Part shown: piece after piece, positions 26,126 to 37,732 of the stretch
Position numbering within the stretch: the first letter of the stretch is position 1
Layout: every line of letters starts with the position of its first letter
Origin: Streptococcus rubneri
GTDB taxonomy: Bacteria > Bacillota > Bacilli > Lactobacillales > Streptococcaceae
Reading direction: 5' to 3'
NCBI RefSeq assembly: GCF_004785935.1
Contig: NZ_SRRP01000001.1
Coordinates: 310,001 to 374,000 of the forward strand
Length of the DNA stretch: 64,000 bases
Notes under the pieces: generated by a model
Told to the model about the DNA's origin: nothing
Seen by the model: the letters and a program-made list of their open reading frames with translations, nothing else
Database searches by the model: none
Translations under genes and position numbers: made by a program

Positions 26126-26890
26126 ATGATCCATAAACATGAAATTCCTATTTTAGAGTTTGACGACAACCCACAGGCAGTCATAATGCCTACCCATGAG
26201 GGGCTAGACCTGCATTTGCCTGAAAAATGCGTTTATGCTTTCTTAGAGGATGAGATTGACCGCTTTGCCAAAGCTGCTGGAGCCAAACAAGTAGCTAGCT
26301 TTGTCTCAGCTACCAAGACCTATCCGGTTTATGTCATGGAGCACCAAGGAGAGGAAATCTGCTTGGTCCAAGCGCCAGTTGGATCTGCATCAGCAGCTCA
26401 ATTCATGGATTGGTTGATTGGATATGGGGTGAAGAAGATCATTTCGGCAGGTAGCTGTGGCGTCTTGGTAGACATGGAAGAAAATGCCTTTTTAATCCCG
26501 ACCAAGGCCTTGCGAGATGAGGGAGCTAGTTACCATTATGTGGCGCCTTCTCGGTATATAGAAGTGGATCGTCGCGCACTGACTGCCATTGAAAGGGTTC
26601 TAAAACAAGCGTCCATTCCCTATCAAGAAGTGATGACTTGGACGACGGACGGCTTTTATAGAGAAACGCCTGACAAGGTAGCCTATCGCATTGAAGAAGG
26701 CTGTAGCGTTGTGGAGATGGAGTGCGCGTCACTTGCAGCAGTAGCCCAGCTTCGTGATGCGGTTTGGGGCTTGCTCCTATTTACCGCAGATTCTCTTGCA
26801 GACCTGGAAAATTATGACCAGCGTGACTGGGGATCTGAAGCATTCGATAAAGCCTTAGAATTGTGCCTTGAAATGGTTCTTCACTTGTAG
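26126..26890 (+). CDS. Nucleoside phosphorylase family protein
   Basis: The 254-residue protein belongs to the PNP/UDP phosphorylase fold: APVGSASAAQFMDWLIGYGV and IISAGSCGVLVDMEENAFLI match the phosphate and base-binding core, and VVEMECASLAAVAQL carries the Met-Glu ribose-binding motif. It should cleave a nucleoside with phosphate in the cytosol; the base preference cannot be read. The start follows TTGGAGGTAGCCG. Its last codons overlap the promoter of trkH. Confidence 0.82.
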   Translation: MIHKHEIPILEFDDNPQAVIMPTHEGLDLHLPEKCVYAFLEDEIDRFAKAAGAKQVASFVSATKTYPVYVMEHQGEEICLVQAPVGSASAAQFMDWLIGYGVKKIISAGSCGVLVDMEENAFLIPTKALRDEGASYHYVAPSRYIEVDRRALTAIERVLKQASIPYQEVMTWTTDGFYRETPDKVAYRIEEGCSVVEMECASLAAVAQLRDAVWGLLLFTADSLADLENYDQRDWGSEAFDKALELCLEMVLHL

Positions 26891-26914
26891 GTCTATTCTC
26901 TTTTTATGGTACAA
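26885..26914 (+). promoter_or_regulatory. trkH promoter placed directly before the start codon
   Basis: TTGTAG (26885-26890) and an extended -10 TGGTACAAT (TACAAT at 26909-26914) are 18 bp apart. Transcription would begin at about 26920-26922, at or next to the ATG at 26922. Confidence 0.5.
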
Positions 26915-26921
26915 TGAAGCT

Positions 26922-28304
26922 ATGTTAGTCAAATTATTTTTTAAACAATGGCAATCCAAGATTAAAAGCCTGTCTCCAGCAAGGAGGATCTTTTTCAGCT
27001 TTGTCTTGGTTATCTTAATTGGCTCCCTCTTATTGAGTCTGCCTTTTGTCCAGCAAGCAAGCTCAAAAGCAGGTTATGTTGACCACCTTTTTACAGCAGT
27101 CTCCATGGTCTGTGTGACAGGGCTCTTTACCCAATCAGTAGCCTCGACCTACAATGCCTGGGGGCAGTTGATCTGTATGCTCTTGATTCAGATCGGTGGC
27201 CTGGGGATCTTGACCTTTATCGGACTTTTCTTTATGGAAAGTCGTCAAAAGCTCAGCTACAAGGACCGACAGACCATTCGGGACAGCTTTAGCTTTAGCA
27301 ATAACCAGAGCTTGGCCCGTTTTGTCCGTTCTATTTTCATAACCACCTTTACCATCGAAGGACTGGGGGCCTTGCTCCTCATGATTCGCTTCATTCCTCG
27401 CTTCGGCTGGGGGCATGGAATCTTTAACTCCATCTTTGTCGCGGTTTCAGCTTTTTGTAATGCGGGCTTTGATAATTTTGGGGGCGATAGTATGATGAGT
27501 TTCCAGACCGATTGGCTGGTGAACCTGACATTGTCTGCCCTTATTATTACTGGGGGCTTGGGCTTTATGGTCTGGTTTGACCTGGCCACCAAGGCCCGCA
27601 ATCAATCAGGACGGCGGACTCTTCGCTTCCATACCAAGGTGGTTCTCTGGTTAACAGCTGCGATCCTCCTCTTTGGGACAGTCACCAGTCTCTTGACCGA
27701 GTTTGATAATCCGGCATCCATTGGGTCCCTCCCCTTAGGAGAGAAAATTTTAGTCAGCTTTTTCCAAACCGTCAGCATGCGGACAGCTGGTTTTGCTTCC
27801 TTAGATTATACAGCAGTCCGGCCAGTGACGCTCTTCGTCTATCTCTTGCAGATGTTTTTAGGTGGAGCACCAGGTGGGACAGCAGGGGGCATGAAGATCA
27901 CCACCTTCCTGGTCCTCTTGCTCCTGGCTCGGAAGGAACTATTGGGGCTACCACATACCAATTTAGGAAAACGTACGATTTCACCAGACATTGTTCAACG
28001 TTCCTTTGGGACGGCGGTGATTTTCCAGTTGACCTTCTTAGTGGGTCTATTAGGAATCTGTTTGGTAACGCCGGATGGCCAACGCTTTATTTATTTGGTC
28101 TTTGAGGTGGTATCCGCTCTAGCGACAGTGGGAGTGACCGCCAATGTGACCTCGACCTTAAATGGAGCGGGATTAGGCATTATCATGGTCCTCATGTTTA
28201 TCGGACGGATCGGTCCCTTGACCCTCATGGTTAGCTTGAACAATTACCAAGCCAAGAAAGCAGATACCTTGCAGTATGCCAAGGCAGATATCATTATTGG
28301 ATAG
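26922..28304 (+). CDS. trkH: TrkH/KtrB-type potassium channel subunit
   Basis: The 460-residue membrane protein has four M-P-M repeats with selectivity-filter-like loops: VSMVCVTGLFTQ, VSAFCNAGFDNFG, VSMRTAGFASLD and VVSALATVGVTANV. It conducts K+ (or Na+-linked K+) inward with the RCK protein encoded next. A frame extension to a TTG at 26868 exists, but ATG 26922 gives the family-like start MLVKLFFKQWQ. No good ribosome binding site precedes it, consistent with a leaderless transcript. It lies 9 bp before the partner gene. Confidence 0.88.
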   Translation: MLVKLFFKQWQSKIKSLSPARRIFFSFVLVILIGSLLLSLPFVQQASSKAGYVDHLFTAVSMVCVTGLFTQSVASTYNAWGQLICMLLIQIGGLGILTFIGLFFMESRQKLSYKDRQTIRDSFSFSNNQSLARFVRSIFITTFTIEGLGALLLMIRFIPRFGWGHGIFNSIFVAVSAFCNAGFDNFGGDSMMSFQTDWLVNLTLSALIITGGLGFMVWFDLATKARNQSGRRTLRFHTKVVLWLTAAILLFGTVTSLLTEFDNPASIGSLPLGEKILVSFFQTVSMRTAGFASLDYTAVRPVTLFVYLLQMFLGGAPGGTAGGMKITTFLVLLLLARKELLGLPHTNLGKRTISPDIVQRSFGTAVIFQLTFLVGLLGICLVTPDGQRFIYLVFEVVSALATVGVTANVTSTLNGAGLGIIMVLMFIGRIGPLTLMVSLNNYQAKKADTLQYAKADIIIG

Positions 28305-28313
28305 GAGAAACTT

Positions 28314-28988
28314 ATGGAGAATCGAACCATTGGAATTTTAGGATTAGGAATTTTTGGACAGAGTGTCCTGAAAACCCTGCAGGACCAGGATGTGGATATT
28401 ATTGCAATTGATGATCACGAAGATGTGATTAATCAGTATGAATCCATGATTACAACTGGAATTGTTGGAGACATTACGGAGTTGGACCTCTTGGATGCAG
28501 CAGATATTGGGAACTGTGATACAGTCGTCATCGCGACGGGTGAAAACCTGGAGTCCAGTGTGCTGGCTGTTATGCACTGTAAGTCACTTGGCGTCGAGCA
28601 TGTCATTGCCAAGGTCAAGAATGAAGTGACCAAGGAAGTCCTTGAGAAAATTGGGGCTGATTTGGTCATCCTACCAGAGGTGGAAGCGGGAATGTCCCTA
28701 GCCAAGATGATTCTCTTCCAACATGGGATTGAAGTTTTCCAGTTGGATGAAGAAGTGGTGGTGGTCGAGTTTACGGTTCCAGCTAGCTGGGTAGGAAAAA
28801 GCATCCAAGACTTGGAAATCAGAGACCAATATCAACTCAATATTATTGGTTATCGAGATGCGGAAGACCAGCCTTTGCGAAGTCAGATTGGTCCCGACTT
28901 TATCTGGCCAGAAGGGGTGCGCGTGATGGCGGTGACAGACAACCAGTATCTGGATAGAATCCAAGACCTCTTAGAGGAAAGGAACTGA
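28314..28988 (+). CDS. cabP: RCK-domain potassium uptake regulator (KtrA/CabP-like)
   Basis: The 224-residue cytosolic protein has an N-terminal RCK_N Rossmann domain (GILGLGIFGQSVLKTLQ, then DITELDLLDAADIGNCDTVV) and a C-terminal RCK_C domain (about 135-220). It gates the TrkH pore encoded upstream. In pneumococcus the equivalent CabP binds cyclic di-AMP, which blocks the interaction with TrkH; the same regulation is likely here. ATG follows ATAGGAGAAACTT, and a terminator follows the stop. Confidence 0.88.
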   Translation: MENRTIGILGLGIFGQSVLKTLQDQDVDIIAIDDHEDVINQYESMITTGIVGDITELDLLDAADIGNCDTVVIATGENLESSVLAVMHCKSLGVEHVIAKVKNEVTKEVLEKIGADLVILPEVEAGMSLAKMILFQHGIEVFQLDEEVVVVEFTVPASWVGKSIQDLEIRDQYQLNIIGYRDAEDQPLRSQIGPDFIWPEGVRVMAVTDNQYLDRIQDLLEERN

Positions 28989-29013
28989 GAAAACGACCGA
29001 ATGGTCGTTTTTA
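28989..29013 (+). terminator. Terminator after cabP
   Basis: AAAACGACC/GGTCGTTTT stem with a GAAT loop and T tract. Confidence 0.85.
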
Positions 29014-29017
29014 TATA

Positions 29018-29265
29018 GAAAAACTGTTTTATATATAAATTAACCTAGATTATTCTTCAAAGAAATCAGCTATTTCTTATTTTAAAGTCTTTTCAGTAAT
29101 GATTTAAACTTTCCGCTGTGAGAAAAGTGCCTGAAACTCAATTGTTTCAGGCACTCGGGAGTTTTGAAACTTTAGGTTCAAAACTAAGTCATGGAACTTC
29201 GTAGAAGTTCGCTGACGCCCGCCCTCACCTAAGGAAAGTTATTAATAAATTTTATCTTCATATTG
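29018..29265 (-). repeat. Dispersed repeat family A, copy 2 (inverted)
   Basis: On the minus strand this reads like copies 1 and 3: AATATGAAGATAAA start, GGGCGTCAGCGAACTTC with the GAACTTCTACGAAGTTC palindrome, GTTTTGAACC/GGTTCAAAAC-type arms, hairpin GTGCCTGAAAC/GTTTCAGGCAC and tail AATAATCTAGGTTAAT. It fills most of the 394-bp gap between cabP and the CPBP gene. Confidence 0.85.
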
Positions 29266-29382
29266 AAATAACAGCAAGTTTTTTATAACAAATTTATTAC
29301 TAACTAAGAATTAAAGTTTCTTTAAGCATTTTCTTTTATAGTAGAACTATCAAAATACTTCCAATGTGGAATAGAAGGATGA

Positions 29383-30150
29383 ATGATGAACATTCTTAAA
29401 TTTATACGACCTGAAAAGCCATTAAAAGAGCTCAAATGGCATGATATCGCTATTGTGACTGCGATCATGTTTGGGCAGTTTATTGTCTGGTCTACAGAAC
29501 TCTTCCTTGCCAGTCTTCACCCAGTTGCGCAAACCGTTAGCACAGCCACGGAGACAGCTACCAATACAGCAACGGATGGGGCAGCCTACTCCAGTAACTT
29601 TACTTTACAGATTATCTTATTAGCCCTAGCAGTAGGTTACTTGCTTCTGCGGAGTTTTGACTTCAAGCAACTACCGATCCGTTTTAAGTGGTCGACCTTG
29701 CTCTGGGTTCCCTTTCTTTTTGCCATCGTTGGTTTCTTTGGGGACATTGTAACGACAGTAAGTGGAGAGTATGATTACTTTAACATTACCCTCCTCCCAT
29801 ACATCAATCCCATACAGATTATCCACAAGTTCCTAGCGCTTAGTCCCATGGCCATTGCCTATGGTTTACTCAATGGATTCTATGAAGAATTTTTCTTTCT
29901 GGGACTAATGACTTCTGTCAATGATAAGTACAAGTGGTGGGCGCTGGCTTATTCGACTTTGATACGGGTTTCCTTCCATACCTACCAGGGCTTGCTCTGG
30001 GCAGTGGTCATCGGAATTGTCTATGGACTCTTTTATTACGTAATGTATAAGAAGGTGGTAAAAAACCTCTTGCCTTTCTTCCTCATGCATGCCTTGGCCG
30101 ATATGTTTGGATCTAGCTTGCTCTATCTCTTGATTAACTGGGGGAGTTAA
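29383..30150 (+). CDS. CPBP-family intramembrane metalloprotease
   Basis: The 255-residue protein has six or seven membrane helices. CPBP/CAAX-protease motifs are present: NGFYEEFFFLG (motif 1 Glu-Glu, about residue 165), RVSFHTYQG (motif 2 Phe-xxx-His, about 190) and MHALADM (motif 3, about 233). Motif 1 lacks the usual Arg. Streptococcal members are often bacteriocin self-immunity proteins, but no bacteriocin gene is visible. ATG 29383 or 29386 could start; AAGGATGA precedes both. Confidence 0.82.
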   Translation: MMNILKFIRPEKPLKELKWHDIAIVTAIMFGQFIVWSTELFLASLHPVAQTVSTATETATNTATDGAAYSSNFTLQIILLALAVGYLLLRSFDFKQLPIRFKWSTLLWVPFLFAIVGFFGDIVTTVSGEYDYFNITLLPYINPIQIIHKFLALSPMAIAYGLLNGFYEEFFFLGLMTSVNDKYKWWALAYSTLIRVSFHTYQGLLWAVVIGIVYGLFYYVMYKKVVKNLLPFFLMHALADMFGSSLLYLLINWGS

Positions 30151-30161
30151 TAAAATCCTTG

Positions 30162-30190
30162 AAAAACTGGACATTTTGTCCAGTTTTTTA
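30162..30190 (+). terminator. Terminator after the CPBP gene
   Basis: AAAACTGGACA/TGTCCAGTTTT stem with a TTT loop and T run. Confidence 0.88.
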
Positions 30191-30284
30191 TCTGCTTTGA
30201 AACTCCTGAATGATGGGAAAATCCCTGTAGAAAAGGCGCAAAGATGGTATAATAGAACTATCATTTTACAGGAATCATAACATT

Positions 30285-33200
30285 ATGAAATTAGTCTATA
30301 CAGATATTCGAACCCCTTTAACCCAGGTCTTGGTGGATGAAGCCAATCGTTTGGTTGCAGAAGGGAAGCGGGTCTTTTATATCGCGCCCAACTCTCTATC
30401 TTTTGAGAAGGAGCGCAAAGTCTTGCAACTCATAGACCAGAAGGCTTCTTTTGCCATCACCATTACGCGCTTTGCTCAGATGGCACGCTATTTTACACTT
30501 AATGAAAGCCACCAGCAGCAGTCGCTCGATGATATCGGTCTTGGCATGCTCTTTTTTAAGGTGCTTTCTCAGATGCCGGATGAAGAGCTCAAGGTTTATG
30601 CCCGTCTTAAGAAGGATCCCCAGTTTATCCAACAATTGATCCAGCTCTTTCATGAGTTGCAGACGGCCCAGATGACAGCATCCGACTTGGATGCCTTGCC
30701 AGATCAGGAAAAGAGGGAAGATCTGATCCATATTTTGAAGGCTGTTCAAGACCAGTTAGTAGCAGGTTCTTTTGAGTCTGAGTCTAAGTTGGCTAGTTTT
30801 GCCTCTCACCTTGTCAAGGGAGATTTGGATGAGGAGTTAAAAGACTTGGCTTTAGTGATTGACGGCTTTACCCGTTTCTCAGCCGAGGAGGACTACCTAG
30901 TTCATTTACTGCACGACAAGGGCGTCGAGATCATTATTGGGGCATACACCAGTGAGAAAGCCTATCGCTCGAGCTTTCGTGAAGGAAACCTCTACCAGGC
31001 CAGTGTGGACTTCCTGCTAGACTTGACTAGGACCTACCAGGTCACGCCAAGCTATGTCGGTCAAGGAAAAGAGGATGCCTTTAGTCGTATGACGCGGATC
31101 TTGGAAGCTCGTTATGACTTTACAGAGGTAGAGGGTGAGCTGTCTGATCAAGATCGAGAAGCAGTAGAGATTTGGACCTGTAACCATCAAAAGGAAGAAT
31201 TAGAGGCGGTAGCCCGCTCCATTCGCCAGCGTCTGTATGAGGGAGTTCGTTACAAAGATATTCGAGTCCTCTTGGGGGATGTGGATGCTTATCAGCTCCA
31301 GCTCAAGACCATCTTTGACCAGTATCAGATTCCCTTTTATTTTGGAAAGAGTGAGTCCATGTCCCAGCATCCCCTTGTCCAATGGGTGGAATCCTTGGAC
31401 CGTCTTCGTCGCTATCGGTTTTTGACCGAGGATGTGGTCAATCTCTTGAAGACGGGGCTCTATGGGACGCTAACACGAGAGGACATCGACCATTTCGAAC
31501 AATATGTTCGCTTTGCAGAGATTAAGGGTCTGGCTGCCTTTTCACGTGACTTTACGGCCAACCACCAGGACAAGTTTGACCTAGAGCGTCTCAATCAGAT
31601 TCGCCAGCAGGTCATCAGCCCCTTGCAGGAATTTTATAAGACCAAGAGCCAGACCAGCCAGGGCCTACTGAAGAAGTTTGCCCATTTTTGCCAAGAGGCG
31701 CAGCTGGCGCAAAACATGCAACAGTTAGCCAGTCGTGGTTCAGAGCAGGAGATGGAACGTTATGACCAGGTCTGGAAGTCCTTTAGCCATGTGCTAGAAC
31801 AATTTGCCCAGGTCTTTGATCAAATCAAGGTGACCTTAGATGATTTTCTTAGCCTTCTCTTGTCAGGGATCTTGTTGGCAAGCTATCGGACAGTCCCAGC
31901 GACAGTGGATGTAGTGACGGTTCAGTCCTATGATTTGATTGAGCCCTTATCAGCTCCTTATGTTTATGCCATTGGCTTGACCCAGGAGCGCTTCCCTAAG
32001 ATTGCCAAGGACCAATCCTTGCTGACAGATGAGGAGCGTCAGGTCTTGAACCAAGCTTCAGACGAACAGGCTAATCTCCAAATTGCCAGTCAGGACAACT
32101 TACGGAAGAATCGCTTCGTCGCCCTATCTCTCTTCAATGCAGCCACCAAACACTTAGTCTTGTCCAGTCCTATCCTTGTCAATGAGGTGGACGATAAGAT
32201 GTCCCCTTACTTGCTTGAGCTGACCAAGGCACCGCTTACTCTACCTGTCATTGAGAAGAAGGCAAGGGCTTCTAGTGAAGATATGGGGACTTACCAGGCC
32301 CTCTTAGCTCGACTGATTGAATTGCACCAGGGAGAAATTGACCAGGAGTTGAGCAAGGAAGAAGCGACCTTCTGGGCAGTTGCCATTCGCGTCCTTCGGA
32401 AGAAATTAGCTTCAGAAGGCTTGCATATCCCGCAATTCAGCCAAAGCTTGACGACCAAGGTCTTAGAGGATGAGACGCTGGAAGTCCTTTATCCAAAAGG
32501 GCAGGCTCTATCTTTGTCTGCCTCAGCTCTCAACACCTACTACCAAAACCAATACAGCTATTATCTCCACTATGTCCTAGGTTTGCAGGAGGAGTGGCAC
32601 TTGCGCCCAGACGCGAGAAGCCATGGGAATTTCTTGCACCGTATTTTTGAACGGGTGCTGAAAGATCCTTCAGAAGGGGATTTTAATGAGCGCTTGAACA
32701 AGGCCATTCGCGAAACCAGCCAGGAGACAGAGTTCGCTCTCCTTTATCAGGAGAATGCTATGGCCACTTTTTCAAAAGAATTGCTCCTGGATACAGCTCG
32801 GGCGACTGGTCGTGTCCTCGCTCATAATGACAGTATTGAAACCATTGGAGAAGAAGCTCTCTTCGGCAGAGAAGATCGTCCCTTCTTAACCTTAGAAGAT
32901 GGTCGTCCGCTCTTGGTCAAGGGCAAGGTCGATCGGATTGACAGGCTGTCTGATACAGGAGCTTTGGGAGTGGTGGACTACAAGTCCAGTGAGACCAAGT
33001 TTAACTTTGAGAAGTTCTTTAACGGTCTCAACTCCCAATTGCCAACTTATCTATCTGCTATCAAAGACTTTCAGGCTTTTGATCCTGACAAGGGGATTTT
33101 TGGAGCCATGTACTTGCAAATGGTGGATCCTTTGGTGCCTCTCAAGGATACCAAGGCGGTCGAAGATGCTGTCCAAGTGGTTCTAAAATCCCAGCAGTAC

Positions 33201-33563
33201 AAAGGGCTCTTCTTGGCGGATCAAGCTAGCCAACTAGGGGAGAGCTATGAGAAAAACAAGGCCATGTTGCTGAGTCAAGAGGAGCTAGATCTGCTCTTGC
33301 TCTATAATGCCCATCTCTATCAACAAGCAGCCCAGGGCATCTTATCGGGAGACTTTGCTATCAACCCTTATACTGAAAATGGTCGAAGCATTGCTCCATA
33401 TGTAGAACAATACAAATCGATTACAGGATTTGAAGCCAATCTCCACTTAGGACAAGCTCGCTTCTTGGAGAAACTGGACCTAAGTCAGTATGCCAAACGT
33501 CCAGTTGGTGACAAGCTTCGTCAGGCCTGGATAGAAAAAATGAAGGAGGAATTGAGTCGATGA
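30285..33563 (+). CDS. rexB: ATP-dependent exonuclease subunit RexB/AddB
   Basis: This 1092-residue subunit of the AddAB/RexAB helicase-nuclease processes double-strand breaks for RecA loading. The N-terminus ([20 protein letters not shown]) is RexB-like. The C-terminal RecB-type nuclease has [16 protein letters not shown] and GVVDYKSSE (about residues 876-907). Streptococcal RexB lacks the Fe-S cysteines of Bacillus AddB, and none are obvious here. TATAAT at 30248-30253 is the likely -10. The stop overlaps the rexA start (ATGA). Confidence 0.95.
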   Translation: MKLVYTDIRTPLTQVLVDEANRLVAEGKRVFYIAPNSLSFEKERKVLQLIDQKASFAITITRFAQMARYFTLNESHQQQSLDDIGLGMLFFKVLSQMPDEELKVYARLKKDPQFIQQLIQLFHELQTAQMTASDLDALPDQEKREDLIHILKAVQDQLVAGSFESESKLASFASHLVKGDLDEELKDLALVIDGFTRFSAEEDYLVHLLHDKGVEIIIGAYTSEKAYRSSFREGNLYQASVDFLLDLTRTYQVTPSYVGQGKEDAFSRMTRILEARYDFTEVEGELSDQDREAVEIWTCNHQKEELEAVARSIRQRLYEGVRYKDIRVLLGDVDAYQLQLKTIFDQYQIPFYFGKSESMSQHPLVQWVESLDRLRRYRFLTEDVVNLLKTGLYGTLTREDIDHFEQYVRFAEIKGLAAFSRDFTANHQDKFDLERLNQIRQQVISPLQEFYKTKSQTSQGLLKKFAHFCQEAQLAQNMQQLASRGSEQEMERYDQVWKSFSHVLEQFAQVFDQIKVTLDDFLSLLLSGILLASYRTVPATVDVVTVQSYDLIEPLSAPYVYAIGLTQERFPKIAKDQSLLTDEERQVLNQASDEQANLQIASQDNLRKNRFVALSLFNAATKHLVLSSPILVNEVDDKMSPYLLELTKAPLTLPVIEKKARASSEDMGTYQALLARLIELHQGEIDQELSKEEATFWAVAIRVLRKKLASEGLHIPQFSQSLTTKVLEDETLEVLYPKGQALSLSASALNTYYQNQYSYYLHYVLGLQEEWHLRPDARSHGNFLHRIFERVLKDPSEGDFNERLNKAIRETSQETEFALLYQENAMATFSKELLLDTARATGRVLAHNDSIETIGEEALFGREDRPFLTLEDGRPLLVKGKVDRIDRLSDTGALGVVDYKSSETKFNFEKFFNGLNSQLPTYLSAIKDFQAFDPDKGIFGAMYLQMVDPLVPLKDTKAVEDAVQVVLKSQQYKGLFLADQASQLGESYEKNKAMLLSQEELDLLLLYNAHLYQQAAQGILSGDFAINPYTENGRSIAPYVEQYKSITGFEANLHLGQARFLEKLDLSQYAKRPVGDKLRQAWIEKMKEELSR

Positions 33564-36500
33564 AGCCAATTGAATTTTTAAGTCCCGTTCAGATTCAAGA
33601 CCTCCAAATCCAGGAGGCCCAGTCTGACAAGGAACAAAAACGGACCCCTGAGCAGATAGAAGCCATCTATTCGTCAGGGACCAATATCCTAGTATCAGCT
33701 TCGGCTGGATCTGGAAAGACCTTTGTCATGGTTCAACGGATCCTGGATCAGTTGCATCGGGGGATTTCTATCCAGCAATTGTCCATCTCGACCTTTACCG
33801 TCAAGGCAGCGACTGAGCTCAAGGAACGCTTAGAAAAAGAGTTAGAGAAAAGTCTTAAGGCTAGCCAGGATGAGGAGCTCAAGCACCACTTGGCTCAACA
33901 AATTGCAGAATTACCAACTAGTGATATCGGAACCATGGATGCCTTCACGCAGCGACTGGTCTCCAAATATGGTTATTTAGTAGGCCTCTCGCCGACCTTC
34001 CGCATTCTTCAAAGCGCGAGCGAGCAGTACCTGCTTAAGAATGACTGTTTTGAACAAGTCTTTGAACGCTTTTATGAGGAGCAAGGGCCTGACCGCCTCT
34101 TTAGTCGCTTGGTCAAAAACTTTACAGGAAAGGGCAAGTCGCTAGCTGGTTTTAAGGACCAGGTTCATGCCCTGGTAGATTTTCTCCAATCCACTGCGGA
34201 TCCCCAAGCCTGGCTAGAGGATTCCTTCCTCAAAGGCTATCAAGACCTGCACTATGATGAAGCCTTGGACCATTTGGCCCAAGAGGTAAAAGAGCAGCTC
34301 TTTGAATTGGAATCTTTCTTTACCTTCCACCTGGCCAATGAAGGCCAAGCCTTTTCAGGGGCCAAGTACCAAGAGAATGTCACAGCTATTCAAGACTTAA
34401 TCGCTAGTCTTAATGAGCAGTCCAGCCAGGAAGCCATCTTTGAGGTCTTAGAGCGGGTGGTCTTGATTTCTCGTGCTAGCGGAGGACGAAGCCTGACCAT
34501 CACGACACGAAAAGAAGACCTGAAAGAGCTAGCTACTGCCTTCAATGACGAACGTAAAGAACGGATTGAAGCCTTGCGCGCAGCAGCTTCCCAGCATTAC
34601 CAGCTAACCTATCAGATTCTCTTTAAGGATGAGCCCTTGCCTTTACTAGTCTTGCTCAGGGACTTTGTCCAAGCTTTCTCCACTGCTTATTTAGAACGCA
34701 AGAAGCAGGAAAATGCCTTTGAATTTGGCGACATCAGCCATTTTGCCATCCAGATTCTAGAAGAATTTCCTCATATCCGTAAGCTCTATCAAGAGCGCTA
34801 CCACGAGGTCATGGTCGATGAGTACCAGGATACCAACCATACTCAAGAGCGAATGTTGGAGCTCTTGTCTAATGGCCACAACCGCTTCATGGTGGGAGAT
34901 ATCAAGCAGTCTATCTACCGCTTCCGTCAGGCAGATCCTCAGATTTTTAATGACAAGTTTAAGGCCTACCAAGAAGAAGAGGCAGATGGCAAGTTGATTC
35001 TGCTCAAGGAGAATTTCCGGAGCCATGTAGAGGTTTTAGAAGCGACCAACCACGTCTTTGAACGCCTCATGGATGAGGAAGTTGGAGAAATTCTCTATGA
35101 CCAGAGCCATCGCTTGATTGCAGGCAATCCAGAGAAGAAGGAGCCGACACCGGCCTATGAGACGGAGTTCCTGCTCTATGATGGCAGTCAGGAAGTGGAT
35201 GAAACAGGTGAAGACGAGGAGCAAGAAGGGGATAGTCTATCCTCAGGTGAAGTCCTTTTGGTCATCAAGGAGATCATCCGCCTCCACAATGAAGAGGGGG
35301 TACCTTTCAAGGATATGACGCTTTTAACGGCTTCTCGGACCCGTAACGACAAGGTTCTTTCAGCCTTTGAAGCCTATCAGATTCCTATCGTTGCGGACGG
35401 GGGAGAGGAAAACTACCTCCAGTCGGTTGAGGTCATGGTCCTCTTGGATACCCTCCGCACCATTAACAATCCCTTACAGGACTATCCTTTGGTGGCCCTC
35501 ATGAAATCAGCCATGTTTGAATTTGACGAGGACCAGTTGGCCCGTTTAGCCTTACAGAGAGGTGAAGGCAAAAAAGCAGAAAATCTCTATGAGAAACTGC
35601 AACATGCCTTAGACCAGACTGGAAGTGCTCCTCAATTGATCGATGCGAGCTTAAAAGAGAAACTCACTCGCTTTATGGAGACACTGGATGCCTGGCGTGA
35701 CTATGCCCAGACGCACTCCCTTTACGATCTGCTTTGGAAGATTTACCAAGATCGCCACTATTATGATTATGTAGGTGCCCTGCCAAATGGAGCCCAACGG
35801 CAGGCCAATCTCTATTCCTTGACCCTTCGTGCAAATGATTTCGAAAGCTCTAGCTTCAAGGGGCTGCCTCGCTTTATTTCCATGATTGATAAGATTTTGG
35901 AAAATCAGCACGACTTGGCCAATGTTGCTCAGGCAGTTCCTAAGGATGCTGTCCAGCTTATGACCATCCATAAGAGCAAGGGGCTTGAGTTTCCTTATGT
36001 CTTTATCCTCAATACTGACAAAAAGTTTGTCGGCAAGGAACTATCTACCAATGCCGTTATCAGTCGGAAAAATGGGGTGGGCATCAAGTATGTGGCTAGT
36101 CTTCCCGTTGAAAATGACCAGCCTGGCCTCCCAGAAGATATTCGATTGGTCATTGAGACCCTACCCTACCAGCGAAATGTCGAGGAAATTCGTCTGGCAG
36201 CCTTGTCGGAGCAGATGCGCCTCCTCTATGTCGCTATGACCCGGGCAGAGCGCAAGCTCTACTTGGTCGGTAAGGGGCGGCAGGATAAGTTGGAAGAGAG
36301 AAAATGGGGAGCCAGTGTCAATGGACGCTTGAGCCCAGCTCTTCGCAAGGAGATCAATTGTTTCCAAGACTGGCTCTACGCTATTCAGGCAGTTTTTGCC
36401 CAGCAACACTTGGCCTATCAGACTCGCTTTGTGACCGACCAAGACTTGACGCCGGAGCAAATCGGTCACTTGGAGTTGAAGACGTCTCTCCCAGTCGATG

Positions 36501-37243
36501 ACCTCAAGGACAACCGCCAATCAGAAGAGATTCGCCGTGCCCTGGATGTCTTGGAATCTGTGGACCGACTCAACACCCAGTACCAAGCTGCTATCCAACT
36601 CCCTAGTGTGCGGACACCGAGTCAAATTAAAAAATTCTATGAACCCATCCAAGATATGGAAGGAGTGGATCTCATGGAAAAATCGGACGTCCCATTACCA
36701 AGCTTTGAGTTTCCAAACTTCGGCAAGGAAGAAGCTGTAACAGGAGCAGCAGTCGGTAGTGCCCTACACGAACTGATGCAACGGATTCCATTGACGATGA
36801 TGCCGACGATGGAAAGCCTAGCAATGGTTCTCAAAGAGGTCAATGCCAGCCCAGCAGTCAAGGAGCGGATCGACCTCAAGAAGGTCTTGGCCTTCTTCCA
36901 GACTGACTTGGGCCAACTCATGCTCAAGGAGGCAGACAAGGTCCATCGTGAAGCCCCATTTGCCATGCTCAAGACGGATCCAACTAGTGGTCAGGACTTT
37001 GTGGTCCGGGGGATCTTAGACGGCTACCTGCTTCTGGAAAATCGGATCCTTCTCTTTGACTACAAGACAGACCGTTACCGCAACCCTCAGGACATGCTAG
37101 ATCGCTACCAAGCCCAACTGGAACTCTACGCAGAAGCCCTCCGTCGCTCCTATAGTGTAGACTGCATCGAATCGTATTTGATCCTACTAGGAGGTGAGCA
37201 ATTGCAAGTCGTTTCTCTAGCAGATAGAAAGGAACAATCATGA
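33560..37243 (+). CDS. rexA: ATP-dependent exonuclease subunit RexA/AddA
   Basis: This 1227-residue UvrD-family helicase plus RecB-type nuclease is the motor subunit of RexAB. Motif I is [20 protein letters not shown] (about residue 46), motif II DEYQDTN (about 420), motif [18 protein letters not shown] (about 449), and [17 protein letters not shown] is motif VI (about 889). The nuclease motif [20 protein letters not shown] lies at about residue 1151. ATG overlaps the rexB stop, giving translational coupling. The next gene overlaps its stop by 4 bp. Confidence 0.95.
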   Translation: MKPIEFLSPVQIQDLQIQEAQSDKEQKRTPEQIEAIYSSGTNILVSASAGSGKTFVMVQRILDQLHRGISIQQLSISTFTVKAATELKERLEKELEKSLKASQDEELKHHLAQQIAELPTSDIGTMDAFTQRLVSKYGYLVGLSPTFRILQSASEQYLLKNDCFEQVFERFYEEQGPDRLFSRLVKNFTGKGKSLAGFKDQVHALVDFLQSTADPQAWLEDSFLKGYQDLHYDEALDHLAQEVKEQLFELESFFTFHLANEGQAFSGAKYQENVTAIQDLIASLNEQSSQEAIFEVLERVVLISRASGGRSLTITTRKEDLKELATAFNDERKERIEALRAAASQHYQLTYQILFKDEPLPLLVLLRDFVQAFSTAYLERKKQENAFEFGDISHFAIQILEEFPHIRKLYQERYHEVMVDEYQDTNHTQERMLELLSNGHNRFMVGDIKQSIYRFRQADPQIFNDKFKAYQEEEADGKLILLKENFRSHVEVLEATNHVFERLMDEEVGEILYDQSHRLIAGNPEKKEPTPAYETEFLLYDGSQEVDETGEDEEQEGDSLSSGEVLLVIKEIIRLHNEEGVPFKDMTLLTASRTRNDKVLSAFEAYQIPIVADGGEENYLQSVEVMVLLDTLRTINNPLQDYPLVALMKSAMFEFDEDQLARLALQRGEGKKAENLYEKLQHALDQTGSAPQLIDASLKEKLTRFMETLDAWRDYAQTHSLYDLLWKIYQDRHYYDYVGALPNGAQRQANLYSLTLRANDFESSSFKGLPRFISMIDKILENQHDLANVAQAVPKDAVQLMTIHKSKGLEFPYVFILNTDKKFVGKELSTNAVISRKNGVGIKYVASLPVENDQPGLPEDIRLVIETLPYQRNVEEIRLAALSEQMRLLYVAMTRAERKLYLVGKGRQDKLEERKWGASVNGRLSPALRKEINCFQDWLYAIQAVFAQQHLAYQTRFVTDQDLTPEQIGHLELKTSLPVDDLKDNRQSEEIRRALDVLESVDRLNTQYQAAIQLPSVRTPSQIKKFYEPIQDMEGVDLMEKSDVPLPSFEFPNFGKEEAVTGAAVGSALHELMQRIPLTMMPTMESLAMVLKEVNASPAVKERIDLKKVLAFFQTDLGQLMLKEADKVHREAPFAMLKTDPTSGQDFVVRGILDGYLLLENRILLFDYKTDRYRNPQDMLDRYQAQLELYAEALRRSYSVDCIESYLILLGGEQLQVVSLADRKEQS

Positions 37244-37545
37244 CCCCTATCGAACGAATCCAAGAGATGGAAGGCCATCTCAACGCCTACCAAGGCTTAA
37301 TCGAAGAGCTTGAAGCATGTTTACAACGAGTGGAAGCTGGCCAGTCTCGCTATATCGCCCTTCGCGATTACTACACCAGCCAGGTCTATATGGAGGATGT
37401 CGAACTGTCCAACCAACCAGACTTCCCTGATGAAGTCTACTGTGGTGTGCTGTCGGAAGATGCCGTCTACGATTTGTTGGACGAGCATTACCAAAAGGCA
37501 GTGGAAATGCTAGACCTTGCGACTAAGATGTTAAAAGAACGATAA
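37240..37545 (+). CDS. DUF4298-domain protein
   Basis: The 101-residue acidic, mostly helical protein begins [20 protein letters not shown] and contains [15 protein letters not shown], matching my memory of DUF4298. Its ATG overlaps the rexA stop (ATGA), so it is the last gene of the rexBA operon. No function is known; a link to RexAB is suggested only by the operon. Repeat B copy 1 follows nine bases after the stop. Confidence 0.78.
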   Translation: MTPIERIQEMEGHLNAYQGLIEELEACLQRVEAGQSRYIALRDYYTSQVYMEDVELSNQPDFPDEVYCGVLSEDAVYDLLDEHYQKAVEMLDLATKMLKER

Positions 37546-37554
37546 GAACACAAA

Positions 37555-37732
37555 AAGAGAGTGGGACAGAAATCGGTAATTCGTTAGAATTCGATTTCGT
37601 CGTCCCACCTCCGCACAGTTGAGTAGGGCTGTAAAAGCTGATGAAATCAGCGTAGTAGAGCCCACTCAACCACTGCGTCTTGCTCGACAATCCAAAGACA
37701 ATTGAGAGGCTAGGACTTTTGTTCCATCCTCT
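37555..37732 (+). repeat. Dispersed repeat family B, copy 1
   Basis: About 178 bp starting AGAGAGTGGGACAGAAATCG and nearly identical to 40622-40800 and 58952-59135. Parts: 5' hairpin GTGGGAC/GTCCCAC with inner GAAATCG/CGATTTC and GAATT/AATTC; a middle stem GTTGAGTAGGGCT/AGCCCACTCAAC holding GCTGA/TCAGC; then a segment ending GGACTTTTGTTCCATCCTC that can pair back to the first GTGGGACA. Confidence 0.9.
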
